Notes under the pieces: model-generated | Databases searched by the model: none | What the model was told of the DNA's origin: nothing | What the model saw: only the letters and a program-made list of their open reading frames with translations | From: Cristatella mucedo | Taxonomy: Eukaryota > Bryozoa > Phylactolaemata > Cristatellidae | Direction: 5' to 3' | DNA length: 64,000 bases | NCBI GenBank assembly: GCA_009760855.2 | Contig: WPIO01000045.1 | Span: 2,118,501 to 2,182,500, forward strand | Part shown: one piece after another, positions 1 to 11,164 of the stretch | Numbering within the stretch: position 1 is the first letter of the stretch | Layout of the letters: every line of letters starts with the position of its first letter | Program-made: the position numbers and the translations under genes

Positions 1-67
1 TTGATCATTCAGACACATGACTCGAGACTTTGCAAGCATGTTGAAAGGAGCCACCTCTCTACTGTAG

Positions 68-265
68 CGGGCGAGAACCTGGTGCAGAGCGCTCCGGAAT
101 CGGCTGCTCGGCTGGCTGCAGCTAGACATTGCCACCAGGCCGCAGAAATATGATCCAGCCTCATGCGTGGCTATGCTGCCGCAGTTGTCAGAACTCACTC
201 CGGTTCTCACGCAAAAGCTGCATGCTGCTCTCCAGAAGCTCAACTATCTGACCTCGCTCAGCAAG
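68..265 (+). CDS. SHPRH: SHPRH-like exon: helix preceding the RING
   Basis: The reading frame is open from 68. Only the last part, about 190-265, is supported by resemblance: a leucine-rich helix ending [10 protein letters not shown], like the helix just before the RING in SHPRH. It ends at a donor AAG|GTGACC with phase 0, which joins in frame to the RING exon at 492. The true acceptor is uncertain; a CAG near 191 is one option. The 1-67 stretch has no clear coding signal in this frame. Confidence 0.6.
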
Positions 266-964
266 GTGACCGGCAGGCAGCCACTGGCACTCGCTAGCTG
301 TATCGGCAGCTCTTCAGCTGCTGCCGCTGCAGGCTCTTCCTACCTAAACCCTGCTCCTGCAGCTACCAGCGGCAGCGCCTCGTGCCGGCGGAGGCGCTGA
401 TTGCCACTGGCAGCAACGGGCTTGCGCTCGCATGCTTGCGCCGGCTCAGCTCTGATCGAGTGTCTTCGTTCGTTGCCATTAACTTGAACAGGCCACCGAC
501 GCGGGTGAAAGCGATGCCGAGCTTGACATGTGCCTCGTTTGCCACGCCCCGCTGTCGCCCAACGGATGTGCACTGCTGCTGTCCTGCGGCCACCGCTGCT
601 GCATCGACTGCACGATTCACATGCTGGCACAGAGCTTGCACACCAACCCTTCGTCCAGAAGACCAATCCATGCCGAACGTGAGATGCTCTGTCCTCTCTG
701 CCGTGCGCCGTCTAGTGAGCGCAATCTGGTGCTCGTGCGGCTGCGGGCCATCGAGTCGAGCACAGTGCAGGATGACCAGGGAGCCGGGCATCTGCCGGAA
801 GTGGTGGCCAGAATTTCGCCGGAAGTGCTGGACCCGGTCGAGGTAAGAATATATGCCCAAGCTGTAGCTTCAGAAAACTGAGCAGTTGCTTTAGTATGTC
901 ATTTATCAAATTTTGGTGATTGCTGATCTCAGTGGCCGCTGGACCGACACACTTAGTGGACCGA

Positions 965-1046
<82 letters not shown>

Positions 1047-4000
1047 CTTTCTTGGATTAAAAACAGGAGGTAAGCCAAATATGTTCACCCACATATCATA
1101 TCTAACACTGTTGCAGCTGAAACTGTCATAACTTTCGTGTTTTGCTATCCATTCTGCAACTATCAAGCTTCACTTAAGATATGAATTTTTTTAATTGCTG
1201 GCACAATGCAATCTGGCAGAGCCAGAGGGCAAGAGAGGCATTTTTGTCTCTCCCCCCCCCCTGCAACAAGGGCAGCCTGTATTCCTCGGCGACCTCTCTG
1301 ACCGTCGTCAGCGATAGAAATATGCCCTACTTCCGATAGAAACTGACTGGTTCGTAAAGAGTAAATGCTACGATTGTGCTATTCGTGTGACGTGGCAATT
1401 TGGACGTGCTCCCTCCGATGCCTTAGACATCAATATGACCAAATGATTTGCCTTTAACTGCATACATTACTAGTAATGACTGACATGCTGCTTTTGAATG
1501 GGCAAGCAAGAGCTCAATAGATAACTGATTAAAAAAAAAGCTGCCAAAGATGCACCGGGTTAAGCGCAGGCTTGAACGTCGTTTCAAGAAATCGGGTCTG
1601 ATGCAGATCTAGTCAGTTACAAAGACTTGTTTCGAGTCTACACCCGAAATATTAAAAAGGTCGGGGCTTTTTTTTTCATCCGAAAGCTGAATTCCTGCCA
1701 GTCGGATTTATAACGGATTTATACGACAGTCAAACATCTACTGGCCAATACTGATGAATGTCTGACTCCCCAGATACTAAGGACTCAGCAGAAAAGTTTT
1801 CAGCCTTCTTTAATGAAAAAATTGTGCACATTCGTGCCTCTATTAAGCCCCCCTCCGACTAAAGCAATCGCGGGTCCACAACCTGTGACCTTCCTTACAA
1901 GGTTCTCCATGGTTTCGGCATGCGATGTGGCTTCCTTAATAAGGTCAAGCAAAAAGAGCTCGTCTCCTGAAGACCCAATACCTTAATCTCTGTCGTCTTC
2001 ACTAGCAGACCAACTTAGCCCTGCAATAACCAAGATTTTTAATGCTTCTCTGGGAAAAGAGGTTGTTCCCAAGTCCTTCAAATCGGCAATCTTTAGACCC
2101 ATACTTAAAAAACCTGAAATAGACACAGAGATCCTTGTAAACTATCGCCCAGTTTCCCTTCTTTCTTTCTTTCTTGTCAAAGATTCTTGAAAAAATTGTT
2201 GCTAAGCAGCTGGTTGAACATATTGAAAAGAATGACATGTCAGAGACATTTCAATCAGGTTTCAAGAGGCAGCACCCTACTGAAACTGCTCTCCTCCGTG
2301 TTAACAATGACATTCTACGTGGCAACGACGACGGGAATGTCACTGCCCTAGCTCTGCTAGATCTATCAGCTGCCTTCGACACCATTGATCACGATGTTCT
2401 GCTTGAACGATTGATAAAAACGATCGGTCTGACGGACGAAGCACTGGCGTGGTTTAAATCATACTTGTCTGATCGACTTCAATCCGTGTCGTGTGGGGGT
2501 CAGGTCTCAGACATGAGAAGGGTCACCTGTGGAGTCCCTCAAGGGTCTGTACTCGGTCCCTTGCGGTTCTCCATGTATACACAACCTCTGCGAAAAGTGA
2601 TTAAGGCCCATGGAATAGGAAATTACTTTTATGCTGACGATGCTCAGTTGTATTTGTCGTTCACCGTCTGAATATGCTGCAGCGACTGAAAAATCGAATG
2701 CTTGCCTTGCCGATATTCGATCCTGGATGTCGGAAAACTTCCTGAAATCTAATTACGATAAAACCGAACAACTGCTCATGGGACACCCTAAGCATGTGGC
2801 TGGATTAATGGGCTTTGATCTTCTAATAGGTGATACTGTTGTGCGACCATCACCACGTGCTCGAAATTTAGGTGTCGTTTTCGACAATTGCCTCAATTTC
2901 AAAAGCTTTCAGATGACTGCTTCTGCAGCTAGCCATCACGTCCGATCCAGATTCAAGATTAGGAGCTGTCTCCCACAGTAGCTTGCTAAAAATTTAACTA
3001 GCTCTTTAATTCTGTCTCGGCTTGATTATTGTAATTCCCTTTTGGCTGGGCTACCAAAGAAAGCTATTAGGCCACTGCAGCTGACTATGAATATGGCTGC
3101 AAGGCTAGTCTTCAAGTCCCAGCGGTTTGAGCACGTGTCTCCTTTGCTGGAAGAGCTATGATGGATGCCGGTTGAGCAGCGGATACAGAACAAACTTCTT
3201 ACGCTGACCCACAAGGCCCGCCACGGCTTGGCTCCTTCATACCTAGCTGAACTACTGCACCATTTTCAGCCTCTTCGCATTCTCAGGTCCTGTGTGGACA
3301 ATAAATTAGCTGTTCCATTCCTCTCCTTAAAGATCGTTGTTGACAGAGTCTTTGGCTCTGCAGTTCCTAGTCTGTGGAACTCGCTTCCACAATTCTTAGG
3401 CAACGACAACTACTCTCCTGCTGCCGACTGTGGCACATCTTTTTCAGTGGTCCTGAGCTGCTACTTCCATGCTACTCACTACCTCAACTGCTCTCGTGAC
3501 TATGCCATGCTTTCCACTTTCTCTTCGTTGCGTGAGACGAAGTTTACTGGCTCCCGAATGCTTACCGAAAGCTACTTAGGCTGTAAGTGCACTATTAAAA
3601 ACTCTCCGGTGTAACATCCACATAGTCTTTACGACTTTGTGGAGTTACAGATGGAGATACATTACATTACCCACTACATTATACCAGCTTTTTGGAATCT
3701 AACTGTTTACCAATACCTCGTAAAAACATCAAATCCTTCGGAGACCGTGCATCAAGTTCTTATGCTCCCAAAAAGCCTGGAACTCACTGCTGACTTTCGT
3801 CACAACGTTCCCTGACTTGACCATATTTAAAAAAAAAATCAAAAAGAAACCTATTTTAGACACCATTTAGTGGGTCCCTGTGACTCGTCCTTTATGCGCT
3901 TATTCGTGTTGGCACAGTGCATGCTGCCACTAACCACACTTGCTTGCTGACCCGTACATGTCATCCTTAGCAATGCTATTCATATTTTTTATCAAACATG

Positions 4001-6120
4001 ATATTACTCACTATTCAATCGCGTTTTTCTTTGCAGCAAATGTCAAGAGCCTAGAACGAGATTGAGTCCTTAGGGCTTTTTATCAATTGTATTATCGTTA
4101 TCATTATCATTGCGCTCGTGTACAAATTATATACTCAAAATATCTACACTCTCTGAGATGCTGTGATGCATGTGATTTTCTCACCGCCGATGCTTTGGTA
4201 TAATATTTCCCTGTGATTCTCTGCAGAATATGATTTCTTCGAGAGTTAGAGCCATCGTGATCTGCTTAGAGCAGATCATATCGGAGGATCCAATGGCAAA
4301 GGCCATAGTATTTTCTTGTGTAAGTTTTATTGTTGCATTGATTGCAATGCAGCTTCTTATTTCACTGCTACGTCTTTTTTGGGCTGTGCTCGTTGTGTCA
4401 GTAGCCTTCTTTTATGCAACCTGTGCCCTTTGATGGTCCAGTTCTTAGGTGCACTGCCTGGAGAAGCTATGCAACTTATTGACAGCAGCAAGCTATTTGT
4501 TCATTAGCTACTGCCTTTTCCAAATCACCCCCATATAATATTCTGTTGCACCTTATTTAGAAGGATGGTGATCAGTTAATGTGTAATGTTTGGTCTGACG
4601 GCGATGTTCTGGCTTTGTGTCATTCAATTTCAAGTGTTTTTACTTGCCTTGTCAAACCTGAAAATGAATTGCGATATGGTTACTAGATTCTTGTATAATT
4701 TGCTTGTGCCTGTAGGTCAGTAACTATATAGTTCGAGATAGATCACTGAAATTGGAAAAATCTGGTTCGGATTTCCATTTGAAGCCAAAGTTTCTCCATT
4801 TAGTCACACAAATATTTCGTAAGTCAGTCTATCTTTTTATACCAATCCCTAACATTCTCTTGAAATAGTTGCGATTAGTTTATTCGCATTGGTTCTTGTG
4901 AGAAAGTTTTGGGTTTTTAAAACTCATGTTTAACTTGGAAATAATAGCTCATTGGTATCATCACTTTTATTCTAGCCCTACAATAGCTATTCAGCAAGAT
5001 TAGGCCATGTTTATCTAGCTGATGGTTCAGCAGCATTTTTCAACAATAATGTGTTCTATTTTATGGATAGTTTGGTGTGTGGTATTGTTAGCATAATTTT
5101 TCTATCATTGCTCAATCTTACAGGTTCTTTTACGGGTTATTTGACATAGAATTTTAATTTGCGTGCCTTTTATTAATTTTAAGTAAATGTCTCGGCATTG
5201 CAGTTGTATATAGATAGGACTGCACGTAACAGTATTTACTAGTTACTAGTAAACTTCATATTTTTAGCTTTATGCATGACTCTCATTTTTCCTCGGCAGA
5301 CTAATAGTTTAGATTCCATCTGAATGGGAGACTCTATTGCAAGTTGATATAAACTTGTTACAAAGCTTGAAGAACCGAGTAAGTACAGGATGCAGAAGAA
5401 CCCCGTGCCTGGTATGGATCTTTTCGCCTATATTTCTTTTTTCTGGCCAATGTAATTAGTTGCCAAACACAATTTAGGCATTCACTTCAATGCCGACAAC
5501 ACGCGGCTGTGCTTGTGCTTTCACTCCTCCCAGCCTTCAAGCACGTAAAACTCACTTAACCTGCATTGCTGAATGTATCGCTGACAAACAAATATGAATA
5601 GCTGCAAACTTTCTCAAATTAAATTGCATTAAAGAAACTTGATAGTTATGAAAAAACCTAACGTGACTCGGGGGTTAAATTGGAGATTGCTCAAAATTGG
5701 TTCTGCCAGCAACTCTCTCTTAGCATTTGGGCTAAATTGTGTCTCTTTTCAAGTGGACCTTTCGTTAAACGACCAAGCCAGCTTCATACTCAAGTATGCC
5801 TGCGAGTAGCTGCCTAACATTACAAACATTTGGGCCAGTCGACTTAGGTAAGCTTCATTTAATTGGGCCCATGCATTTTGGGCATACTCTACCCATGTTT
5901 TGATGACTTGGTTAATGGCTATGCCTTTTTGCATGGCTGTTAAACATTTTATTTTGTGTATAATTTACACTATATACTTAAATTGCTCTTGGTAAACTTA
6001 ATGTGTTTCGGCTGGAACCTTAGTTGATTGGCTTCTAAATTATTATAAAGATCTCGGGCCAATTCGTACAGTGTAATATATACTTAGTATTATATATATA
6101 ATATATATATATAATATAAT

Positions 6121-6185
<65 letters not shown>

Positions 6186-9100
6186 TTATGGTGTGTGCAT
6201 TCACAAATCCGGCGAGTAACACAACGTCTTGGACGGGTTAAGAAAAAGCACGTGACATAGTACATGCTGATTTTCTGGATTGTGCAATCACCTCTCAGTT
6301 GGTGCAAGACTCTGCCTACAGGCCTGTCTGTCAAGTACGTCAGATTTTCCACAGTCAAACTTCTGTCGCCATTGGGCATAGGCTCCCAATCAAGCAGCTT
6401 CAATATATGTCACTTTATTTGAGGTTCTCGCATTCTCTAGCTCCAGCCTACCTATCAGCAGAACTACTCCCAATCAGGCTAGGCATCGCCCCACTCGCTT
6501 TCCTTACTCAGAGCATGTCTCCAAGCCTTAAACCAATCTTCTCAAGACCGTGTCTTTAGTTCTTACGGTCATACAGTCTGGATTTCACTCTCGACCGTCA
6601 TCACGATATCCCCTGACTATGCTACATTTAATTAAGAAACAAGAAAAACATCTGTTGCTTAAAAGGACTCGCTTGGTCCTTGTGTCTTGTCCTTTGTGAA
6701 CTTATGCATGCTAGCAGTGTGTATACTACTAACTACTAACTATGTATGCATGTTGACACTGCCTGTTATCCTTAACTATAACCTGAGCATTTCCAGTGAT
6801 TATTTATCCCACCATATTATGCAAGTTGAAACTGTGTGTGTTACAAATAACCCATACGATCACGCTTCGATTGCATCGCTTTAAAAGTGCTCAGAAAGAG
6901 ATCAAGTTATCTGTTGGCACTCTGCAAATGTGCTGTTAATATTAGTTTAATTATCGTATCTTTTTGTTCTGGTTCGCCTAAATGCTACGGCAGGTTACAG
7001 AGCGAAGCCTTTGGCAAGCGGTGCACTTTAATTCATATAACAGCTGCAGTTTCTTTTTCAGGGGTTTCCCATGCTGAAAATTTTAGGAAAGGCTCTTAAA
7101 GAAAAAGGCATATGTTTTGTTAAGCAAGATCCCTTAAGATGGTTTGGCAAGGTGATTTGTCTCATTCAATTCAACAGGCTGCATAATGCCCTCTTAAGAT
7201 TGCTTTGCGATGAACCCTAGCTAGAGCAGTGCTCATGAAGTTCTTGGAAATATCAGGAACCATGTTTTTCGCAGGATCTTCTAGAAAAATATCAAGTAGA
7301 GCCCGGAATCAAAGTGCTGCTGCTATCTACGGAGCAGAACTGCAGCGGCTTAAGCCTTTGTAATGCCAACAACATCCTTTTTGCCGAACCTGTTTTTAAG
7401 CCTGGCCTCAAGGAGCAAGTCGTCGGTCTCGTTTACCGGCTGGGTCAGAAAAGGTAGGTGCTGCGGGTGATTTGGGCTGTGTCTTGCTTGTGCAGTTACC
7501 ATGTTGTACTGAATGGTTGACATGATATCAAGCCATGGACTACATTGGCCAGGCTAGTCGTGGTGAGCTTGCTTATATGAATGGCTTGCTCGGCTTATTC
7601 GAACCCAAGTGTATCTCAATGTTGGTTGGTGCTAATCGGTGGGCTCATTGGCCTAGTCGTCGTGGAGAAAAGAGAACCGATATGCTGGAAGTTAAGATGA
7701 TGACAAAGCTTTGGCTTGTTAGGCAGATGTTTTCGTTCTTGGTTTTTTCCTTAAATGGTCAACCTAGACAGTGGAGCTGAGACGGTTTCTGGCTGTTAAC
7801 TGTTATTACCTCAGCTGCATATGTATCAGTCATTTGGGTGGATGCACGATGCGGATCTTCATTAGTAGTTGCTATGAAGGTAAGCTTTTGGTATTCACCT
7901 AATGATTCGATCGGCTTCATCATTGACCTGTTGATTTGAAGTGGGAGCTTACAACTGGCTCGTTTTCCAAGCTAGCTCTTCTTGGTCACGCATGCCTCCT
8001 GCCGTTGAGGCTGACGCCGAATTCTCTGAACGACTAAAGCACGACGTTTAATAGAGGATTTTTAGGTGTGGTGCGTATCATGAGACAAGCAGATGCCATC
8101 TCGTTTCATGCTTGGGCTGCCGTCAAGACAATGAGTGTTATTAGCGACGATGCTGCTTGGTTTTTTGCTTTTGCTGCAATGTTTTAACTTTGGGGTAGCA
8201 TATCATCGTAAAAAGTTCATGTGACCTGACACAGTCGATATTTTTAAGAACCTAGTTATGGATAAACCAAGTGTGATTCAGAAATTCGGAAAAGCTGCCG
8301 CTCAAAATTGGCTCAGCCAGTATATCTCTTGTTGAATCGGCACGAAATCAAGGTGTCATGTTCCAAAGAGACCTTCCGTTATTAGACGACCGCCTAAGCT
8401 GTACAAGCAAGTCTGCCTACTTTCTGCTTAGTAACTTAGCTGTTTCATCCCTTTGCTTAAAGGCCATTAGCGACAGAAGCTTTAGCTCTGCATGTCCTAA
8501 ACTGTGGAACTTACTTCCACAATGCTTAAGCATCAAAAACTCCTCTCCTGCTGCCGACTATGGTTCATCTTTTTCAGCAGGTCCTGAGCTTCTACTTCAT
8601 GCTACTCACTACCTCAACTGCTCTCCTGATTCTGCTACGCTTTGCACTTTCGTTTTGTTGCGTGAGAAGAAGTCTGTTGGATACCGAATGCCTCTTACGC
8701 TGTGAAGGCGCTATACAAAAATCTCTTGCATAACACCCACATGGTTTTGATGGCTTTGTGGAGTTATAGACGGAGATTTACCAACATACCTTGACATTGC
8801 TAAAATTCGGGCTTGTTTAGACAGGAAGTCCACATCTAAATTGGTCCACGCATTTGTGACATCCTGTCTTGACTTCTGTAACTCACTGCTTGCCGGTCTA
8901 CCGGCCTGTGCAATCACTCTCTTACAGCTGGTACAAAACTGCAGCTAGGCTTTTCTGTCGTGAGCGTTGCAGTTTGCCATGTCATACCACTTCTCGGCGA
9001 TCTGCACTGGCTACCAGTCAAGCAATGCAATGACTTCAAAGTTGTGTAACTCACTTTCAGGTCCCTTCATTGTTTGGCTCCAGCCTACCTATCTGATCTA

Positions 9101-10702
9101 CCGCCCCGACAGGTTAAGCATCGTATCTAGTTTTTCGGAATCTAACTGTGTAGCTATGCCTCGTACAAACCTCAAATCCTTTGGAGATCTTGTCTTAAGT
9201 TCGGATGCTCCCTAAGTTTGGAACTCACTTCCGACTTCCATCACGACATCCCCTGACTTGACTACATTTAGAAAAAAATTAAAAGCTCGCCTATTTATGA
9301 CAGCATTCAGTGGTTTCCTGCGATTCGTCCTTTATGTGCTTACACGTGCTGACACTGTGCAAGCTGACCCTGTGCATGTCACCCCTAACCATGTTATTCA
9401 TGTTGTTTATTGAGCATGCTAATAATAATAATTTAACCATGCTTTCTTTGGAGCAAATGTAAAGCGCCTAGAAAGAGATTGAGTTCTCTGAAGGAGCTTT
9501 ATCGAGTGTGTTGTTATTATGAAATGTCTGGTGCCACTTTTCGTCCTTAACCCTGGTCACCGCCTTAGTTTGGTGAACGACAGACAAGCCTAGCAGCTAA
9601 TGTCTAATATCTAAACCCAGAGTTGGTTGACCTGAGTGTGCAAATAAATAACAAAAATTCTCTATTGCTGGAGTATAATCAAGTCACGGTGAAGATTGTA
9701 ATAATAATGCACTTGATAAAGTGCCCTCGGAGAACTTAATCTCTTTCTAGGCGCTTTACATTTGCTTGTAAGCCAAGCTCTGCTTGGCTATTGGTGTGTA
9801 AAGAGGGCGGTATCATGTGTCCTTTATTTTAATGCTTCTAATGTGACCTTATCCTTGGCAATCTGCCTGTGCACATGATAATCTTGCTATCTAAATGGCG
9901 TCAAGTACGCCCTTTGGTGCTTAGAGATAGATGCCACTCTTGAGTCGATACTGTCAGCTTGCTTAGATTTTTTGTTATAGTTCAGGTAGAGCATTATGTC
10001 AGATTTAAATTTTTTGCTTTGACTTTTAGGTCCCTTCCTTCTTGCTTGAATTACCTGTAAGAAATTCTTCCTTGTTAGTATCTTTATCGTACCTTCTTTT
10101 TAGACTCATGCGTAGTATTTACCATCCTTAGTACTACTGAGCAATCGGTATAACTCTTTCCCGACTCTATAAGGAGTCGTTAGCAAGAGAATTATTTTTC
10201 CTATGGGACTGCACTGGTATTTTCGTATTGTTATTTTTCCATTGATTTACTCATGGACAGATATCGTGCAGAAACTTGGAAATTGTATATCGTTAGCCGG
10301 TTTAAGACGAGAATGGATCAAGTTTCAGCTGATATGTAAATGTTTTGCATCTTTATTTATTTCTGTGCACGTTACAAAGAATGTATTTATGCCTAGAACT
10401 GAAAGAATCGTTTTGACATTATCAACAAGAGGTAGTCAGCCATGTAACTTGTCATGACCCACTGTGGGTGCAAAGTCGGAAGTGTAGATGATCAGCCCAA
10501 ACAAGTCCACATTCATTACCTTAATTTTTTCAGGCAAGTCCATGTACACCAGTTTGTCGGGGAAGATTATCTGAACAAACAAATGCTGGCTTTCTCGGCA
10601 AGAATGGACTCTTCATATAGCTCGTTGCTGGAACAAGGAATTGTGGGCCCTGAATCTCCGACACTTGGTGACCTGGCTGCCCTTGTGGGTGTCACGCGAT
10701 AA
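68..10702 (+). CDS. SHPRH: SHPRH-like E3 ubiquitin ligase / SNF2 helicase, 3' part of gene (six exons)
   Basis: The visible exons are about 68(or later)-265, 492-842, 4227-4319, 7062-7151, 7275-7453 and 10534-10702, all with AG acceptors and GT donors and with matching phases (0,0,0,0,2). From 492 to the stop they give 293 residues. The order is a helix, a C3HC4 RING, then SNF2 motifs IV, V and VI and a short tail. This matches the C-terminal part of SHPRH, the animal Rad5-type protein. Known for the family: a nuclear ATPase with a RING inserted between the helicase lobes that adds Lys63-linked ubiquitin chains to PCNA in error-free DNA damage tolerance. The N-terminal lobe, linker-histone domain and PHD finger would lie before this window. 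Motif VI lacks its first arginine (see findings). Identity is confident; activity is not shown. Confidence 0.88.
492..842 (+). CDS. SHPRH: SHPRH-like exon: RING finger
   Basis: 117 codons. A C3HC4 RING runs from CLVC (codons at 531-542) through CGHRCCIDC to CPLCR: C-x2-C, a 14-residue loop, C-x-H-x2-C-x2-C, then C-x2-C. These cysteines and histidine bind two zinc ions and recruit the E2 enzyme. The acceptor is ...TTGAACAG before 492. In-frame stops at about 453 and 480 rule out an earlier start in this frame. The donor is GAG|GTAAGA at 843. The last residues (DPVE) sit where the family has its link into the C-terminal helicase lobe. Confidence 0.9.
963..1041. repeat. (GA)n microsatellite
   Basis: Nearly pure GA dinucleotide tract in the SHPRH-like intron that follows the RING exon. 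Confidence 0.98.
1545..3672 (+). mobile_element. L2-like retrotransposon, family B, decayed
   Basis: Reverse transcriptase remnants lie in shifted frames at 2174-2670, 2631-2981 and 3165-3614, with [29 protein letters not shown] and YADDAQLY (the catalytic YADD box). The 5' part (1545-2170) aligns with 11230-11830. The 3' end carries TTTGTGGAGTTACAGA and ends ACATTACATTAC, which defines family B. Stops and frameshifts make it dead. Confidence 0.88.
3690..4111 (+). mobile_element. L2-like family A, 3' fragment
   Basis: C-terminal RT remnant and 3' UTR (TAGTGGGTCCCTGTGA, then GCAAATGTCAAGAGCCTAG) ending in an ATT-rich tail. Confidence 0.8.
4112..5439. other. Intron sequence, nothing recognised
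   Basis: Apart from the exon at 4227-4319 this is AT-rich intron without clear repeats or open frames. Confidence 0.6.
4227..4319 (+). CDS. SHPRH: SHPRH-like exon: start of helicase C lobe (motif IV)
   Basis: 31 codons, acceptor TTCTCTGCAG before 4227 and donor GTAAGT at 4320, phase 0 on both sides. The peptide contains [11 protein letters not shown], equivalent to the SHPRH stretch ending VFSTW at the start of the second RecA-like lobe. No in-frame stop. Confidence 0.85.
5440..5990 (+). mobile_element. L2-like family A, internal fragment
   Basis: Decayed RT region: remnants of the FHFYADDTQLYL stretch, the CTCAAAATTGG segment and GACGACCA-type motif in the order seen in the 18890-22063 copy. 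Confidence 0.65.
6070..6184. repeat. (TA)n microsatellite
   Basis: TA dinucleotide tract interrupted by short AATA units. Confidence 0.95.
6265..6960 (+). mobile_element. L2-like family A, 3' fragment
   Basis: Begins in the RT C-terminal region (GCAATCACCTCTCAGTTGG) and runs through the TACC...GGACTCGCTTGGTCC 3' region; heavily mutated. Confidence 0.65.
7062..7151 (+). CDS. SHPRH: SHPRH-like exon: helicase C lobe, helix after motif IV
   Basis: 30 codons between acceptor TTCTTTTTCAG and donor AAG|GTGATT, phase 0 on both sides. The peptide includes [17 protein letters not shown], which matches the position of the helix after motif IV (family: VLDIISKAL...). It is followed by only a 123-bp intron. 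Confidence 0.82.
7275..7453 (+). CDS. SHPRH: SHPRH-like exon: SNF2 motifs V and VI
   Basis: Acceptor TTTTTCGCAG before 7275, donor AAAAG|GTAGGT, phase 2 at the end. The peptide carries [16 protein letters not shown] and NNILFAEP (motif V and the following strand), then [13 protein letters not shown] (motif VI). The order and spacing match SNF2 helicases, closest in wording to SHPRH. Motif VI normally reads Q-x-x-G-R-x-x-R-x-G-Q; here the first arginine is leucine (codon CTC) and the second is kept. Confidence 0.92.
7454..8224. other. Intron sequence, nothing recognised
   Basis: No repeat or convincing exon seen between the motif V/VI exon and the L2-like cluster. Confidence 0.6.
8225..9515 (+). 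mobile_element. L2-like family A copy interrupted by a family B piece
   Basis: Family A sequence runs to about 8436 (TCTGCCTACTTTCTGCTT) and resumes at about 8790 (ACATTGCTAAAATTCGGGCT), the next words of the family A consensus. It ends with the CAAATGTAAAGCGCCTAG box and a TTATTAT tail. The piece between, 8437-8785, is family B. Confidence 0.82.
8437..8785 (+). mobile_element. L2-like family B, 5'-truncated, nested in family A
   Basis: C-terminal end of the family B ORF (open frame 8358-8705 across the junction) and its 3' end GGCTTTGTGGAGTTATAGAC. Confidence 0.8.
9695..9768 (-). mobile_element. L2-like family A, 3' end fragment
   Basis: Reverse complement of the family A 3' box, starting with the AATAATAAT tail and ending at GCTTTACATTTGC. 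Confidence 0.85.
9769..10533. other. Intron sequence, nothing recognised
   Basis: AT-rich; an open frame 10203-10457 has no supporting features. Confidence 0.55.
10534..10702 (+). CDS. SHPRH: SHPRH-like terminal exon
   Basis: The acceptor TTTTTTCAG before 10534 gives one base that completes the split arginine codon of the previous exon. The peptide [20 protein letters not shown] matches the family segment after motif VI (VHRFLIKATIEERM). It then runs about 35 residues, including [11 protein letters not shown], to a TAA at 10700-10702. No clear AATAAA was seen downstream. Confidence 0.85.
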
Positions 10703-11164
10703 CGAAGTTGTAAGGCTAGCGCTCAGCCTTACCTTTTCATTTTTAATTCTGAGTAGTCATTGTCGTACTCGCATACGTCTTTGGCACCGAAAATTGACCT
10801 CTTTTCATTCGAGGTTATTTCAATATAAATTGTGGTCTCAATGCACAAGATCTTGTCATCTCGGGTGGCTGGATGAGCCGCTGGGCAGGCTTTAACGTTG
10901 CCGATTCCCTACAGCAGCCGTAGGGTGTCAGCCAGCTGGGACTGCAATTTGTTCAGTAAGCATTGCGATTGCCGGAATGCAATTTAGCGGCCAGAGAAGG
11001 AACTTCATGAAGTATTGACTGTAGCAGTGCTGTACCTGCAGCTACTGCTCCGCTATACGTGCAGAGTAATGTCGAGTTACACCAGCGAGAGTACTTGAAA
11101 CGGCATCGAAGTCGAGAAGTATTATTTTAATCCGTCTGTGTGCTGTGTCTTCATCTGCATTCAG
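10703..11164. other. 3' flank of the SHPRH-like gene
   Basis: Presumably 3' UTR and intergenic DNA. No polyadenylation signal of standard form and no repeat was identified. Confidence 0.5.
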
